From Otis tarda (taxonomy: Eukaryota; Chordata; Aves; Otidiformes; Otididae), in NCBI GenBank assembly GCA_026413225.1, contig CM048560.1:16448001-16512000 (forward strand): a stretch of 64,000 bases of DNA. The letters are read 5' to 3'. Positions 25,001 to 40,000 of this stretch are shown here, in pieces; positions within the stretch are counted from its first letter, which is position 1; the number at the start of each line of letters is the position of its first letter. The position numbers and the translations under genes were made by a program. Under the pieces are notes generated by a model. The model saw only the letters and a program-made list of their open reading frames with translations. It was not told the DNA's origin and made no database searches.

Positions 25001-28000
25001 TTAATTTTTAGAAATACAGATAAAGCCTAATGCAGGAGATCGCTTACCCCACATCTGTCTCTAGAGGCTGCTTATATAAGCCACAGTGGTATGCTGTGTA
25101 CATGACAGAATTTTATCTGGACCTAAGATCTAAACTAGTATGGAAATTCCTATATTCCTAACTTTCTTAACTGATTGGGTTTTTTTTTTTTACTAAAGAC
25201 TATTCAGTAAGATTTTTTAAGTTGTGACTCAGAATCCTAAGCAACTTTAACTTACTGAGTCAATACCTGAAATATCTGGCTTTCAGTATTACACACACTA
25301 ATCTGATCTAAAAAATGCAAAAGTTGGGAAGCTTCTCATAGAAAAAAAAAAACAATAAATCAGTCTAACAGTATTTTTTCCATTACGAACCAATCTAATC
25401 TAAGTGAGGTGGCTTGAGAGTAGATGATTAAGATTGTAAAAAATTACTATAAATGGCTTGACTGTTCATTCAAGACTTTTTGATGTTTGGGATTACTAAT
25501 GAGAATTCATGTCAGTAAATTATTTCCTGTGGTTGTGGCTAGGAATCTTTTCCTTAGCTGTGGATGTTGTTAGGAGGTCAATAACAGTTCATGTTTATGT
25601 TATTTCTTGACATATCCCTGCTACATGTACATTAGCACATATAGACTGGTACGCTGACTTGCCTGCCAGCAATGGCTGGAATCCCAAGTCTGCTTGCTAC
25701 CCAAATGAGTTAGGACTTGCCTTTAAGTTAGAGAGGCTTTGGCATTCAACAGCTAGTTCAACAAGGATTTTAAGAAAACAGTTTTAGTGGTTTCAACAGG
25801 TATGTGATGCATATTCAACTGGACTTTTTTGCTAAGTGCTAGAGAGCAGGTTTTGTTTGTGGTTTTATTTTTCAGTTTGACACTACAGCTACAGCAGTTA
25901 TTATGACTCGTTGGAGTACAAGGGAAAAGTATATACAGATGTTAAATGGTGCTGATATAATAGAGAGCAGGTAACTATTTTTTATAAGACTATATAGATG
26001 GTAGCAATGTTTCATAGTTTCTCCAGAGTGTGTTTTTTCACGTGGGTTTTGGGATGCTTTTTTGGTCTATTTAGAAGAAATTTAAGAAGCATTTAAGGAA
26101 AACCAAATCAAGCTGTTCAGAAGTTAACAACCTCCCTTTTACCAGCTAAAAACATCTTCAGAACATCTTAAACTTAGCAAAAAAAATAGTTATAGATTCC
26201 TGCTGGAAAACTGAAGAAACTGGAATAGTACATATTGCAAAGACAAAAAGCAAGAATTGAACCCAGACCATGTCTCTGAATTTTTAGATTATAGAGTCTA
26301 GAAAATAGCAGACTACAGAATTCACTTGATATGAACAGAATATCAAAAGAAATATGTAGGAAAGTTAAGACATTAAAGGGTAAATCAGGAAATTTTACTC
26401 TTGTAATTTTGTTAAGGTTTAATTTTTTTAATATATTCAAACTATTAACACTGTGCTGTAACTTTTAAATGTAGGTAGCTTGTTTTCTAAATGATTGTGA
26501 AACTTTACAGTTGACAGAGTTTGTTTTTATTTTTGCTTGCTGGACATTAAGCCATAAGAAACAAATTACATTGTTGATTATTTAGAAATTCTTTACTTTT
26601 TTCTATTTATTTCAGTGATTAAAGTGAACAGTTGAGAGTAAAAAAAAAAAAAAAAAAACCAGAAAATTTCTGTAGTTTGAAGGGAGGGATTTGTTTTGTT
26701 TTTTCTCCAAAAAACAGTTTTAGCACTTTTTTTACTACTCTTTGGTAAATGTACTTACATTTTTTTTTTCTTATTTTGCTAGCTTGCACAGGCATCTTGT
26801 GGAGCACTTAAATGCAGAAATAGTGCTACATACTGTCACAGATGTAACTGTAGCTTTGGAATGGATACGATCAACATTCTTGTACATTAGAGCCTTAAAA
26901 AATCCAACTCATTATGGTTTGTTGGTGGTTTTTTTTTTTTATTTATCTAGATTATGACGCTAGGATGTGTTAGAGCCGTATTATTTGTTTCTTTCATTTT
27001 CTTATGGACTATTATTCTATAAGGGGTTGAAAACAATATGTGTAATATGGCCTGTAACATTTTTAGGAACAACACTTTCAGTTGCTTTAATAGAAGTAAT
27101 AGGAGTTTCAGCATGGTATAACATTTAAAAACTATGAAGAACCCATTTGCAGGTTCATAATGATCTGTTTCATTTGATCTTAATACACTGGATCATGTAG
27201 TAATGCAGTATCAAGTCATAATGTACTTTTCACTGCTGAATATGTAATCTGCTGCTAAGGAAAGAAAAAAAAAAGTCTAATATTTCATAGTTTTTCTAAA
27301 CCAAAATTTCAATAACGTTAATGCTGATGTCTTCAGTTTTTCTTGTCCAGAACAGCTTCTCAGTCCCCAGCTGTGACCGTGTCCTGACCATGTTCCTGGC
27401 TGCTTGCTCTGTACCTGATTATGAAGTCATTGGGCACTTCAGGGAGACAAATTTTTAAGGATTTTTAGATGAGACTGGAACATAGTACATCTAGTACTTG
27501 AATGGATATTACAGTTTAGGTGGCTTCCTGTATTCTAAAATAGGCAAACTCTAGATGTTAAGTTGCTCACTGACATTTCTGCAACTTTTAGGACTCTGAT
27601 ATTTTACTTATGGGAATATCTGCAGCTTTTACCTTTGCACATCTGTTCTAACAGCCACTTACTGATACTTAGGTACTTACACTATGTAAGGCTTTTGACT
27701 TGTTCCCAGTATAATAAATATTTACAAATTTTTCACTTTGGAGTATTTGTCTGGCTCCCAAATATTAGCAAATCTGTTTTGATGGGTAATGATATTGAGG
27801 AGAAAGTATATAATTGCATTAGGTTAAAAAGCATTTTGTCTTTTCATTAAGGTTTTTCATCTGGATTGGATAAAATTGGAATTGAAGCAAAATTACAAGG
27901 TAAGTGGCTTTTAAGCTTTTATTTTCATTAAAATGTTATCTTTTAGGGCAAATTCATCCATGTTTATTATATATCTCCCTTAATTTCAATAGATCCATTT

Positions 28001-31000
28001 TCAGAACAAGTGTAATTTACTAGGTTGTGCTATTGATTTGATTTAATTATTAATACTTTTGAAACACTATTGGTGCATTTTGACTAGTGGAAAAGTTTTT
28101 CTTGTATAGAGGGAAAAAATTAAATGCCTTTACCTACCTCATCTCCATACAAATACTCAGAAATATGGAGCAGAACACTTTACTTTTGATTGCTTGTCAT
28201 TCTTCCTAATTTTCCTTTGATCTAATTTGTTTTCCTTAATTTCTGTTACTATACTTTCCAAAAAGTCCTTTTCAGAAAATACCATCTTCCCTGCATCATA
28301 AATTTTAACCTTGAAAACAAAGGATGTAAAATGTAAACATCTTCACCTTGTTCAGAAACAGTTTAAAATTGCATTATTATGGCATGTTAGGCAGCAATAA
28401 TGAAGAGCAGGTGGAGAGAGAGAACACATTTTTTTATTATGGACATTTTTGCATTGGTCATTCAAAAATGCATAAAAAATGTTAAAAAAGAATTTTAGAG
28501 AACTCCAGAATGTGGCAGATCTTGTCCAGTGATGGACTCAGTGTACTGAAAGATAGGAGCAAATCTTAAATTCTGTACTTCTGTCCAGGTAAGTCACTAT
28601 CCTAATATTATGTAGTTTTGCTATTCAGCCATCTGGACTGGTATGATTGGAGAATTCCATTCTCTGACCATTACATTTTGCATTGGAGATGTACATTCTA
28701 GTGTATTGTTTGCTTATTACCTGGACTTTGTCCCTTATGGATTGAATTACTTATTTTGCTTAGGGGCATTAAGGGAAGATTTGCAGTCCTTCGAAGATTT
28801 CTGTGCATTAAGCATTTCATACAAGATCAGTCATATCTCAGATGTATGGATTAAGTAGATCCTCTTAAGAATTATTTTGCTATTTTAATTCCAAATTTAA
28901 TTTTAAAATTTGCATATGAATATCAAATGCATAATACAATAGCAAAGAAGTAAGAGAATGCAAATACATAATTAAGAAATTGCAGTTGGTCTTCAAGTCA
29001 GCAGTAATGTGATACTTTGCTCACAGGAAAAAAAATCAGCAGCACCATGTTTTTCCTGTAATACTGTAAAAATTACTGGAAGACTGCTTTTAAGAGGCTT
29101 TTTTTTTGCTAAGATTTGAATAAAACCCAATTATTGATTTTATTTTTTTTTTTTCATTTTAAATACTGCCTTTCAGTTATTACAATTCCATCAGAAAGCA
29201 TACCACTGACTAAACAGTTTGGGAATCAGTGCCTCTCATCTTTAAATATACAATTATCTATTTATTCATTTTAATGTAAGTTTTCTAGTAGATCCAAAAT
29301 AAGTGTATTAATAAAAGACTACTTACTAAGATTGTATATGGAGTTCTGCAAATCTAAAAATGCCATTTTCTCTATTCAGTGAAAGTCCTCATGTCCATGA
29401 TAATTCTGGATATTTGTATACTAGACCATTTGGAGCTTAAATATCTGGAGGGGGGCTTGGTACATGAAAACATAGACTGATAATATGCTCTGAAATTTGT
29501 AGAGCCAATGCTTGGACTCCACTTACATATTTATTAATTTTTTCACAATTGCTTAAAAAAAAAAATTGTGATTCATGTTGGGTGTGGTGGAACTATGCTG
29601 TGGCTGTTTATTGTGGAAGGGTTTCAAGGACCCATCTCCAGGAATACACTTAGCATATGCAATACTGCTTCAAGTCTCCAAATATGAGACACACTGTGAC
29701 TTGCAGATAGGGAAAAAAGGAGTACTTATCAGTAAGACAAGTTACCTAGTTCATGTGCTCTTTCAGTTTTCTACCTTTTCCTGTAGTTTAGATCAGGACA
29801 TTTCTGTTACTACCTAAATGAGCCTTTATGGGAGAAAGCATGGTTTGAAATTACCTCTACAGATAGTGCTAGGGTAGAAGACTTCACTTACAAATGCTTT
29901 TTAGGTGTGGATTATATTTCTTTGAAGTGCTCTGATCCTAAATACAACCTCTTTTTAAAGCTCATATAGAAAAAAACTAGCTACTTTTCCCTGCACACAT
30001 GAAATATTGTTTAGTAATGTAGATAGTTATGTTTTCATACGTTGCATGTGCAAAGTGAATGATTTCTGGTTGCTCTGGGAACCATTAACTTTAAGTGCTT
30101 TCCCAACTTACTTTTAAAAATTCTGAATGAACAGTGTATTAATGTAATTTTTGCCTTTTAATTGCCTTGGTTTTGAAATAGAGAAAAACAAAAACACTTT
30201 AGTCAGTTAGTTGCATGAAGATGACCAAATAGGTTTAGTGAAGTAAATACAAGTTTCTGATGAAGGATTTATAAATACCTGTGGATATTTGAAATTTCAG
30301 ACATTTAAGTGTTAAGTCTGTAGCTGAAATTTTTGGTGTAAATACTGCAGGCTCTCCAGTCTGTCATTCAGAATTGCAAATAGCAGCCTACATTCTGTGC
30401 ATCTAGTTTCTTTTACTTTGCTACTTTTGCTTTACTGAAAAAGAGTTGAATTGTCCTGCATCAAACATCTTTGAGTTAGCTTTCCCCAGGCAGAAGTTAA
30501 CCACTAACTGTAGTAAAAACAGGATCATATTCTAAAACTTTTATTTGAATTCAGTGGAATTACTTGGGTATGCATTAATTGCAATTTGATGAAGATGTTT
30601 CTGGTTTGTACATAGGTAAGTTTTTCTGCATGTACTAAAAATACATATATTTTCAAATTGTTGACAGAACTGTGTTTGAAGAACTTAAATGACTTATCAT
30701 CTTTTGATTTGATCAGGATGGATAAGGATAATAATTTCAAACCAACAGGTAACACTTTTTTTCAGAAGTGGCGTTGAGATAGTAGTGAACTACAAAGGCT
30801 CACAACTGTTCTTGTATCCACTTAATAGGAGTACACAAATGTAGTAGAGAGTAGAATCTGAGAGATTGTTTGGCTAGAATATATGAGCGAGTTTCTTTAA
30901 CAAATCATGGGAGTTCATTGCCTTAATGTTGCTCCATTAATAGATCTTCTCTTGTTGCTGGAAATTTTGTTGCAGATTAGGAGAAAATTACACAACATTG

Positions 31001-34000
31001 TCACAGGATAATTGGATGTGACACAGTGCAATGAAGGACAGGTTTTATCAATACCTGTTCTCTACAATTCTCTGCTAGAGGTGTTTGGCTTCTGAGCAAA
31101 CACAGTTCACAATCTAGTATATTAGTGTGAATTAATCTTCATTAAAGAGAACTGTAACTGGCATGTGTTTGTTTCTGCTACTCTGTGATGGGGTCAGTAA
31201 TATTCATCAGACAGCTGGGGGCAATAACAAGTCAGTGGTAGTAAATCTCACAGAGCCCTGTAATAAGAAAATTAAATCAATTTTGTGACTTAAAAAAATG
31301 CTAAAAAAAGATACTTGACATATTTATTTTTTAAGATATATTCTTCTTTTACAGAGACTGGAAGATTAATGGCATGGTATTACATTGCATTCGATACAGT
31401 GAAACAATTTTTCACAATTAAGGGAACAGAGACTTTAAATGAATTGGTAATTTAACTTTTAAAAGACAATTTACATATGTTCAATTAATTTTAAACAGAA
31501 TCAAAGATAAGAAGCAAAAGTTTTATTTTAAAGAGCTCAGGCTTTGTTTATACAAAGTATAAATAAATTCCATATGGAGTATTTTTGAGGCTTTGTACTC
31601 AGATCTTTTGATTTCCAACTCTTTCTCCCCTCACTAACCTTGCTTATGAAGACATAAAGTTGCTGAAGCTGTTCTGTTTATGTATTAAACACTATATCTT
31701 TTTCGTTTAGTTGTTATTTTTTGTTGCAAAAACCCACTGCGTGGACAGCAGATTTTACTTTTGAAGGAATGTTACTGTCTGTTTTAAGTAATTTTCCTCT
31801 GTCAGATAAGAGGTTGTTACTGCTAGTGTTAAGCCACAAGAGACATTTTGTTTTCAAGCAAATACTATGGTAGAACAGATTGGCCATGAAAAAAATTGAA
31901 TGCCTGTTCTCTGTATGCCTATCTTGTTACTAAAGTATGAAGAAAGTAAAGTGAAATATATAACATAGCAAAAACTATTTATATTTGCCTTGTATGTCAT
32001 AAATTGTTAGCAGTGTGGTTGATTTTTTTATAATTTCAAGTGGAATAGTAATCTAAAAACTGAAACAAAAATCTTCCACTTTTGTCATATAATGGCATTT
32101 ATAGGAACATGAAAGAAAATTGGTTAGTATTAGACAAACCTGCTTCACCATCTTTTCGTGGTCACAGTGTTGAGACAATAAAGGTTTTTTTTAAAGCATT
32201 TGGGTTTTTTTTTAAGTTGGAAGAAGTGGTAGAAAAAATGACAAAGAGAAACAATTAATAAAAAGTTAAATTGTTACAGATTACAATGATCTCCAACTGC
32301 ACAGAATTTCTGGATGTCAAATTAAGAACAAATGAAAAGAAAATACTGAACACTTTGAATAAAGACAAGGACAAAATAACTATCAGGTATAAAAATTAAA
32401 TACATTGAAAAGGCAAGTATTTTTTTGACAATAAATAAAATTAATAGCAGAAAATATGTATATTTTCATGCATAGGTTTCCAATGGAGGGGAAGATAAAA
32501 ACAAGAGAAATGAAAATAAACTGGTAAATATTATATTGTTTTATTACTTTTTATTGAAAAGCTGTCATTTTATTGCTGTTGAAGTCCTGTTAAAATTTGT
32601 ATTGTTTTATAGAGGACCAGATCTTGCATTTCATTGTTTCTATTCTGAATTTTGTTTTGTTTTCCAGTAGAAACTTTTATGTGCTTACACTATGGCTTAT
32701 ATACAATATTTTTTTCCCAGTCTTATTCAGGCTCAGCTAGGATGCATTCCTATTCAAGACTTTACTTTGACACAAGATACTGGCAGAATATTTAGAAATG
32801 GCTTAAGAGTTACTAGATGTATGGTAAAATTTAATCCTTTTTTAGTACATAATAATAAGAAACATTTTATATTATTAATAGAAGTCAATCTTGTTTTTAC
32901 AGGGTTATCTGACTTTCTGGTATCATGTAAGAACAACTTTTCTGCTTTACTAAACTCTTTGATTTTAGCAAAGTGTTTCAGGTGCAAACTTTGGGAAAAT
33001 TCACTTCATGTGTCTAAACAATTGGAAAAAATTGGTAAGTATTAGAAATGATAATAAAAGTGTAACCTGATAGATAATAAAATGTCGTAATTAGCCTGCT
33101 AATTTCTGGAGTGTCTGCTTACATAATTAAATGACTCCCCTAATTACTCATTTGCCACAATTGAGTACCACAGTCGTCAGAATAGTCTGTCATGATAAAA
33201 GTAATCTGTTTAGTAATTTTCTTCAGACTTTAAAGTATTTCAGAGTTGTTTTTTCTTCTTTATGTTCATTTCGGTATCTTGAGCATATTCCACATTTGTG
33301 TGATTGCATGTGTCAGACTAGGCTATGCCTTCCTTTCCAAACAGCTGTCACTGTTGGTCCTGTTGCTCATATGCATGAGATACCTTTCATTTGCATTGAC
33401 ATGGATAGGAATCATGAAAAAGAAATCAATTTACTGTGTGTTATGTTCTTATACACATGAGGATCACAATTTTCTAATAATCTTCATATCACTGTATCCT
33501 GTTACTGGATGAACTTCTGGCTGGAAGTACAGACTCGTCATAATTATTTGAAAGGGAGTTCAGAAATTTTGGAGTCCTCTATTACAAAAAGTTAGTTACA
33601 CTTCTTTGAGGTAATAGCATAGCTTCCTGCTTTAATGTCTGGTCTTACCATACTTTCATGCTTTCAGAATTCACTGCAGTGCTCTCTGTATTTCTTCTTT
33701 AAAGACACATCTGCTCTATACAGAAGAGTATAGTACAGAGATCTGAAAATTACAGAATAGCTAAGCCAGAAGATCCGTATGGCACAGTACATTACAGGTT
33801 TGCCAGCTCAGGTGCAAAAGCTGTATTGCTTCATTCATGTGGATTCAAAGCAAGGGACAGGGCTTGTTAGCGTGTGCGCAGCACAGTACAGTGTGGTAGG
33901 AACCCGTTTCCACTACTTCTCAATCTATGCCAATGTGTGCATGGTCATCTGAGGAGTCTGCCTCATGTTCAGCATTTCTAGGGGATTAGGATGAGTGGAA

Positions 34001-37000
34001 TAAACATGGCACTTGCAGTGTAGACAAATCCTTTCCTGTACACTATATTAGAATCATAGAATCATAGAATGGTTAGAGTTGGAAGGGACCTTCAAAGATC
34101 ATCTAGTCCAACCCCCCTGCAAGAAGCAGGGACATCCCTGACTAGATCAGGTTGCTCAGAGCCCCATCCAGCCTGGCCTTGAACATTTCCAGGGATGGGG
34201 CATCCACCACCTCTCTGGGCAACCTGTTCCAGTGCTCTACAACTCTCATTGTAAAAAATTTTTTTCTAATATCTAATCTAAACCTACCTCCTTCTAATTT
34301 AAACCCATTACCCCTTGTCCTATCACAACAGGCCCTACTGAACAGCCTCTCCCCATCTTTCCTGTAGGCCCCCTTGAGGTATTGGAAGACCGCTATCAGG
34401 TCTCCCCGGAGCCTCCTCTTCTCCAGGCTGAACAGCCCCAACTCTCTCAGCCTGTCCTCAAAGGAGAGGTGCTCCAGCCCTCTGATCATCTTTGTGGCCC
34501 TCCTCTGGACCCTTTCCAACTGGTCCATGTCCTTCTTATGTTGGGGACTCCAGAACTGGACGCAGTACTCCAGGTGGGGTCTCACCAGGGCAGAGTAGAG
34601 GGGCAGAATCACCTCCCTCGACCTGCTGGCCATGCTCCTCTTGATGCAGCCCAGGATGCAGTTGGCCTTCTGGGCCGCAAGGGCGCATTGCCCACTCATG
34701 TTGAGCCTCTCGTCCACCAGCACTCCCAAGTCTTTCTCCTCAGGGCTGCTCTCAATCCATTCTCCAAATATTAAACAAATGAAGTCAGTTTTACTTTTTT
34801 AATAATAGGAGTACTATATATAGACATCCCTGTCCTGTTTTTCCTTTTTTTTAATTGTATTTTTTCCTATGCTGTCATTGCTCTTGCAACGTATATTACA
34901 AAGAATTGCTAACTTTCAAAGTTCCATTTGCACCATCTGCTGACAGTTCACTGTCTTTTCCTGAATCAAATATTGAATTAATGCCTATATTATGATGTCT
35001 GATTCTCGACCTCTGGTATGCTATGGCTGCTAAGCTTATTCTGTCTTTTTGAAGTTTAGTGAATTGTTTGAGCTCACAGGAATTTACTGATACCATGTAA
35101 CATACTCAGAAATCCCTAATTTTTAAACTCTTATCTCAGTATGTTATTTTTTTTAATCTTAAAAAAGCCTTAGTAATCAGTATTTCCTTTATAAGAGTGA
35201 CTGTTCTTTAACCTACATTTGGCCTTACTGAGATTGAGGATTCAGTTGAATTCTTACTGCATTTCTGCAACTATCTACATTTTTTACTCTTATCCAATAA
35301 TGATGCTCCCTCTTGTTGCTGTATCATATACTTGATTCTGTTTACTTGTTCTGACAGACAGGATAATGATCAGTTGCCATCCAGGATTTTATCACCTTTA
35401 CTACTTGTTCCATTTTATTCCCACTACAATTTTTTTTTTCTTGCTCAGAATTAGACAAAGATAAAGAGAAAAAGTCTCATTTATATCTTGTATTTTCTTC
35501 ACTGGTGGAAACGTTTCTGCCATTTTAGGAATTAGGACAAAAGAACTAGTCTTCAGCTTCACTTGTGAAGAAACAAGGCAACAGCTCTATCTGAAGTAGC
35601 TGCAGAAGTAGTGAGTGTCTTCAGTCTTCAGAGCTTCTGCAAAGGAGAGGGGAGATGGAAGGAGATGCTCTCCCTAAGTCAGACTTGAAAGGTGTTCAAA
35701 TATATGTAAAAGGCACAATGGTCTTCTGTTTCTCTAAATCATTAAATTCTTGAATTGAAATTAGTCTTTTCTTAGAAGATTATTGTAACATCTTCCAAGA
35801 AGCAAGCTAAGAGAAACCTCTTGAGAGATTTCCCACTTAAAATTTTCAGATTTCTTTTACTGATTCTACAGAATTACATATGAAGAATCCACATACTCGT
35901 TCCAAGTATTTTGTACTGTCTTTAATTTAAAATTACTGCAGTTATTGTAGTAGGCTGTAGTTCCAGGTAAGGGGAATGCCTTTTCATATGCTATCATGAC
36001 TCTGAATCTCACTGGAAGTTTGAAAGAACTGTGGGAATCAGAAACAGGAATAAGATTGTATGTGGAATTCTCTGCCAATCTGCTTTTGTGGCAGATAAAG
36101 ACATGGGAATTTTTTTTGCTAAATCTGCAAAGACTCCTAGAAGATTATAATAAATACGTTTTGAGTGAATTTCATTATTAGCTTACTCAAAAACATTGAG
36201 ATCCTTATTACTTTAACATAGGTAAATAATTCCTTGGATAGGGAAAAAATTCTGAGACAGTGCTGTGTGAAGTGCTAAAATATTTAATGAACTGAAAAGA
36301 AATTTAGTGATTTGAGCAAAAAGCTGGGATAAACATACTATAAAATTATTTTTGCTTTGGTTTTAACTGCTATAATGCAATTGTTGAGAATAATTTGAGA
36401 TTAGTGATTGTCATTTAACAGCATAAAACTTAATTTTTTCACAGGTGTATCACTGTCAAATGCTATGGTAAATGCTGGATTGACATCATTTAAAAAAATA
36501 GAAGAAACAAATGCAAGGGAACTTGAATTGGTAATTTATTAATTTGTATGCAGATAAATTTGATAAGGAAAATACTGAGTATTAATACTGTTACCAGTAA
36601 AAGCGATATGATTAATATAGATCTGCTCTGATTGTCAGCAAAATCAAGTGTTTTAAGTGGTTTGTTCATTTATCCTAGTGAATTAAAAATCCTGGATTTC
36701 CATTATTGCTAGTTTCAGTTAAAGATAGTTATAGAATAAAATTCTTCTGAATTATCTATAAAGCACTTCCTATTTTAAGAAAGTTAGGTTTCTACCCCAG
36801 GACAAGTTCTTTGGCTCTTAGCTTCTTTTCTGAGGGACCTGTTTTTCCGGTTTTCTGGAAGAGATAACAGATTTCTAAAGAAAATCAATTTTACTCTGGT
36901 TTTCCTGATTTGCCTTTAGGAATTTGATTGCTTTTTTCTGCCCCCTTTTGCAGTTTTCCTGTCACGTGTTTTGTTTTGACTAAAACTTGCGCAGCATAGA

Positions 37001-40000
37001 AAAGTCATCTCATAGAAAACCTGAGTAGTCAGATTTTGAGGTCATTGGCTAGTTCATGGGCTGTTAGTTGAACAGAAGTGGTAGCAAGATGAATAAGTAT
37101 TGGAATTTTATTTTGGTTATATTGCTGTTCTGGACATCACTGACAGTAGAGAACCAGGAGTCATAAGGGGTTTTGTTGATAGCATAATTACTGTGATTAC
37201 TTTGATTCTTTGTATTTACATTTCTGTTGGTATCTCTGATCAGCTGAATGCATCATCAATGAAATTAAATCTTTGCAGATTTTAAACAGACATCCTCCTT
37301 TTGGAAACCAGATAAAAGAATCTGTTTTGCGCCTTCCAAAATATGAACTTGACATTGAACAGGTAAATGCTTTCCTATTTATTTTATATTTTTATGCTGG
37401 TATTATTAAATGAAAGGGCAAATATTGACTAAAGAGATTTTGAGCCTTTGCTGATAGAAGATTACACAATATTGTGGCCTCTTTCCACCTTAGCATGTGT
37501 AATCAAACTCTTAAATATCGAAGGAGAGCCTTGGAATAGACATTCCGTATGATACATTGGCCTCTCTCTCTCTTTTTAATAGTATTTCATGTTACAGATG
37601 CAAGCCAATACATTCCACATTCTAGCATTATATGTGAGTCTGAGAGGTCTCTTCTATCCTGAATATAAACAAACCCTAGTGACAGAAAAACATTAATGTA
37701 AAGCTTACTGAGGAAGCATTAACTCATGCTTATTTTCTACGTCATACTTAGGAATATCGAGAAACAGTAAATTATTCCATAACCTAGCTGGCGCCCTTTC
37801 AAGGGACAGGTGCAATTCCATGTGTGATCAAGAGCTTTGAGGTTCTGATATGCATTTTGTCTTTAAACATATCACATAGCCACTCTACCTTTCTGAAATG
37901 CAAAATTTGGAAAAAAAAACTTAGTGTCCCATGAAGTGGGTACAAATGAAGACAACTTTGAAGTTAAAAACTCAATAAATGTGTGAAGTACTATTGTTAT
38001 AATGATCAGTTCAGTTTTTCATTTGTCATAATACTAGCTGAATATCTCTAAAGTTATTCTCAGAAGAAAGATTTAACATTTTTATAAATATCTTATAGAG
38101 GAATATTGAGATGGCAAAGTATACCTAAGTTTTCTTCTTGCATCTTTCTCTCTGCATTGAACAGAGGAGGATTTTTCAGGGGCTTAATGTAGACTGTATT
38201 TTATTCTCAATACTTAATCAAATTTAGGATACTCAGCTATGGGCAAGTTAATACTGTATAATAGTGTCTCAGAACAGCAAATAAAAATTGTACCACAAAT
38301 TGAAATTGCTTGAATCGAGCTTTTGTGCTTGTATCAACAGTTAAAAATTTACGGAAGGGCATATATTTTACATTGTGTATTTTAGCAGTTATGTTTTCTT
38401 CTATGTAATTTTTTTCTAGCTTCCAAAATACAGTGACACATTGGCTGAAATCTTAGTAACCATCAAATTAACAAACTATGAGCAGCTACAGACAAAGAGA
38501 ACAGCAACAGACTTTCACTATGTTACATTGATCATAGGAGATGCTGATAACCAAGTCATTTTTAATCAGAAAATTATGTATGTATGATCAGGGGTTTTTT
38601 GCCTCACATCTTTTAAGGGTGTTGGCTTTTAATCCTTTCTATGACTTGCAGTTTTTGCAATACTTTCTACTGATGCCAAATGATAGAAAAATTATTCTTT
38701 ATCATATAGCATTTTCTAGTCAATGTTGTAATTTAAAATGCTGCACAAGATTCAGAAACCCCCAAAACATACCAGTGTGCTTTTCAGTAGAGTGTATGTG
38801 TAAATATATGTACAACACTGATGTCATATTATGGAAGTCATAATAATTTCCACATAAATGTAAAACAAGTAAAATACCTATTAAAATATACATTCTTAAG
38901 GTGTTACTTACTCTTATTGGCTATGTTTCTTTAATTATATCATATTGTCAAAATTGTTTTTCACTCAGAGATGGACTTAAATTCTCCAGTTGCCTAAGAT
39001 ATGCTTGGAGTAATGGAAAAAGAGAAACAAAATCTTTTCCAACTGTGTGACCTTCACGTGAGTTCTGGCCAAAGTCTGGCACTTTTGGCAGAACTGAAAC
39101 TGATCTGCAGGATCTTGGCTGTCTTAGGGCATAAATCATATATTATTGGAAGGTTATTCTTAGGCCATTTACCAAGCAAAATCCAAGAACTAAGACCAAA
39201 TAAAGGCTCTTTCACTTGGTTAAAGATGCCGTAGTATACAGTCTTGTTTTCATTGTCCATTTCTAATAAAACTTTACTGATACATTACAGGGATTCTGTG
39301 CTGCTGAAAACTGGAAATTGGACAAAGAAAATTGAAGTGAAAAGAGCTCTTAAATCAGAAGACCTTAGTATAAATTTAATTAGTTCTGATTATGGTAGGT
39401 TGATTGTATGCTTTTAATATAAAACAACTGTGTAATAATTTTTAATTAATTATTAAAACACATTATGTCAAGCCAAAAATATAACAAAATTAACTTATCT
39501 GGAAACAAAATTCTACTACATGTTTTTTACTGGGCTGAGTATTACCTAACAATCCTAATTACATATCTGTTTGTTTCATTTACTACCGTATTGATGAAAT
39601 GGGAAGTATCAAAACTGTTACTAGGAGATAGTATTTGGTCTGTTGATACAGATTAGGATTCTCTTTTGCCCATTGCCTTCAAGTTGAAGTAACTTTCAGT
39701 AGGGATAACCTATCCGTTTGATAGGTTATTTATGCTGGGATGAGCTGTCTTTGTGAACGGCTGGGTTTTGCATTGTGATAAAAAAGTATTAGATGTGGAT
39801 TCATCTCCACTTCAGTGGCCAGAAATTTCTACAGTGGAAAATTTTGTGCCTTAACATGTGTAGATTTAAACATTGGTCTCCTCAGTGTCAATTGCTATGG
39901 AATTGGAACTGAAGCAGCAGATAAGGAGAGACAGTGATGACCCTGAAACATAGAACTTTGAAATACAATTTAAAAATAGACTGGCTGTATTAAACTCTGT

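Noticed and set aside
28643..28858. 71-codon frame in intron 18
   Set aside because: Short, AT-rich, no splice context and no resemblance to a known protein.
34152..34774. Plus-strand open frames of 71-130 codons over 34.15-34.77 kb
   Set aside because: They are antisense shadows of the CR1 reverse transcriptase frame on the minus strand.
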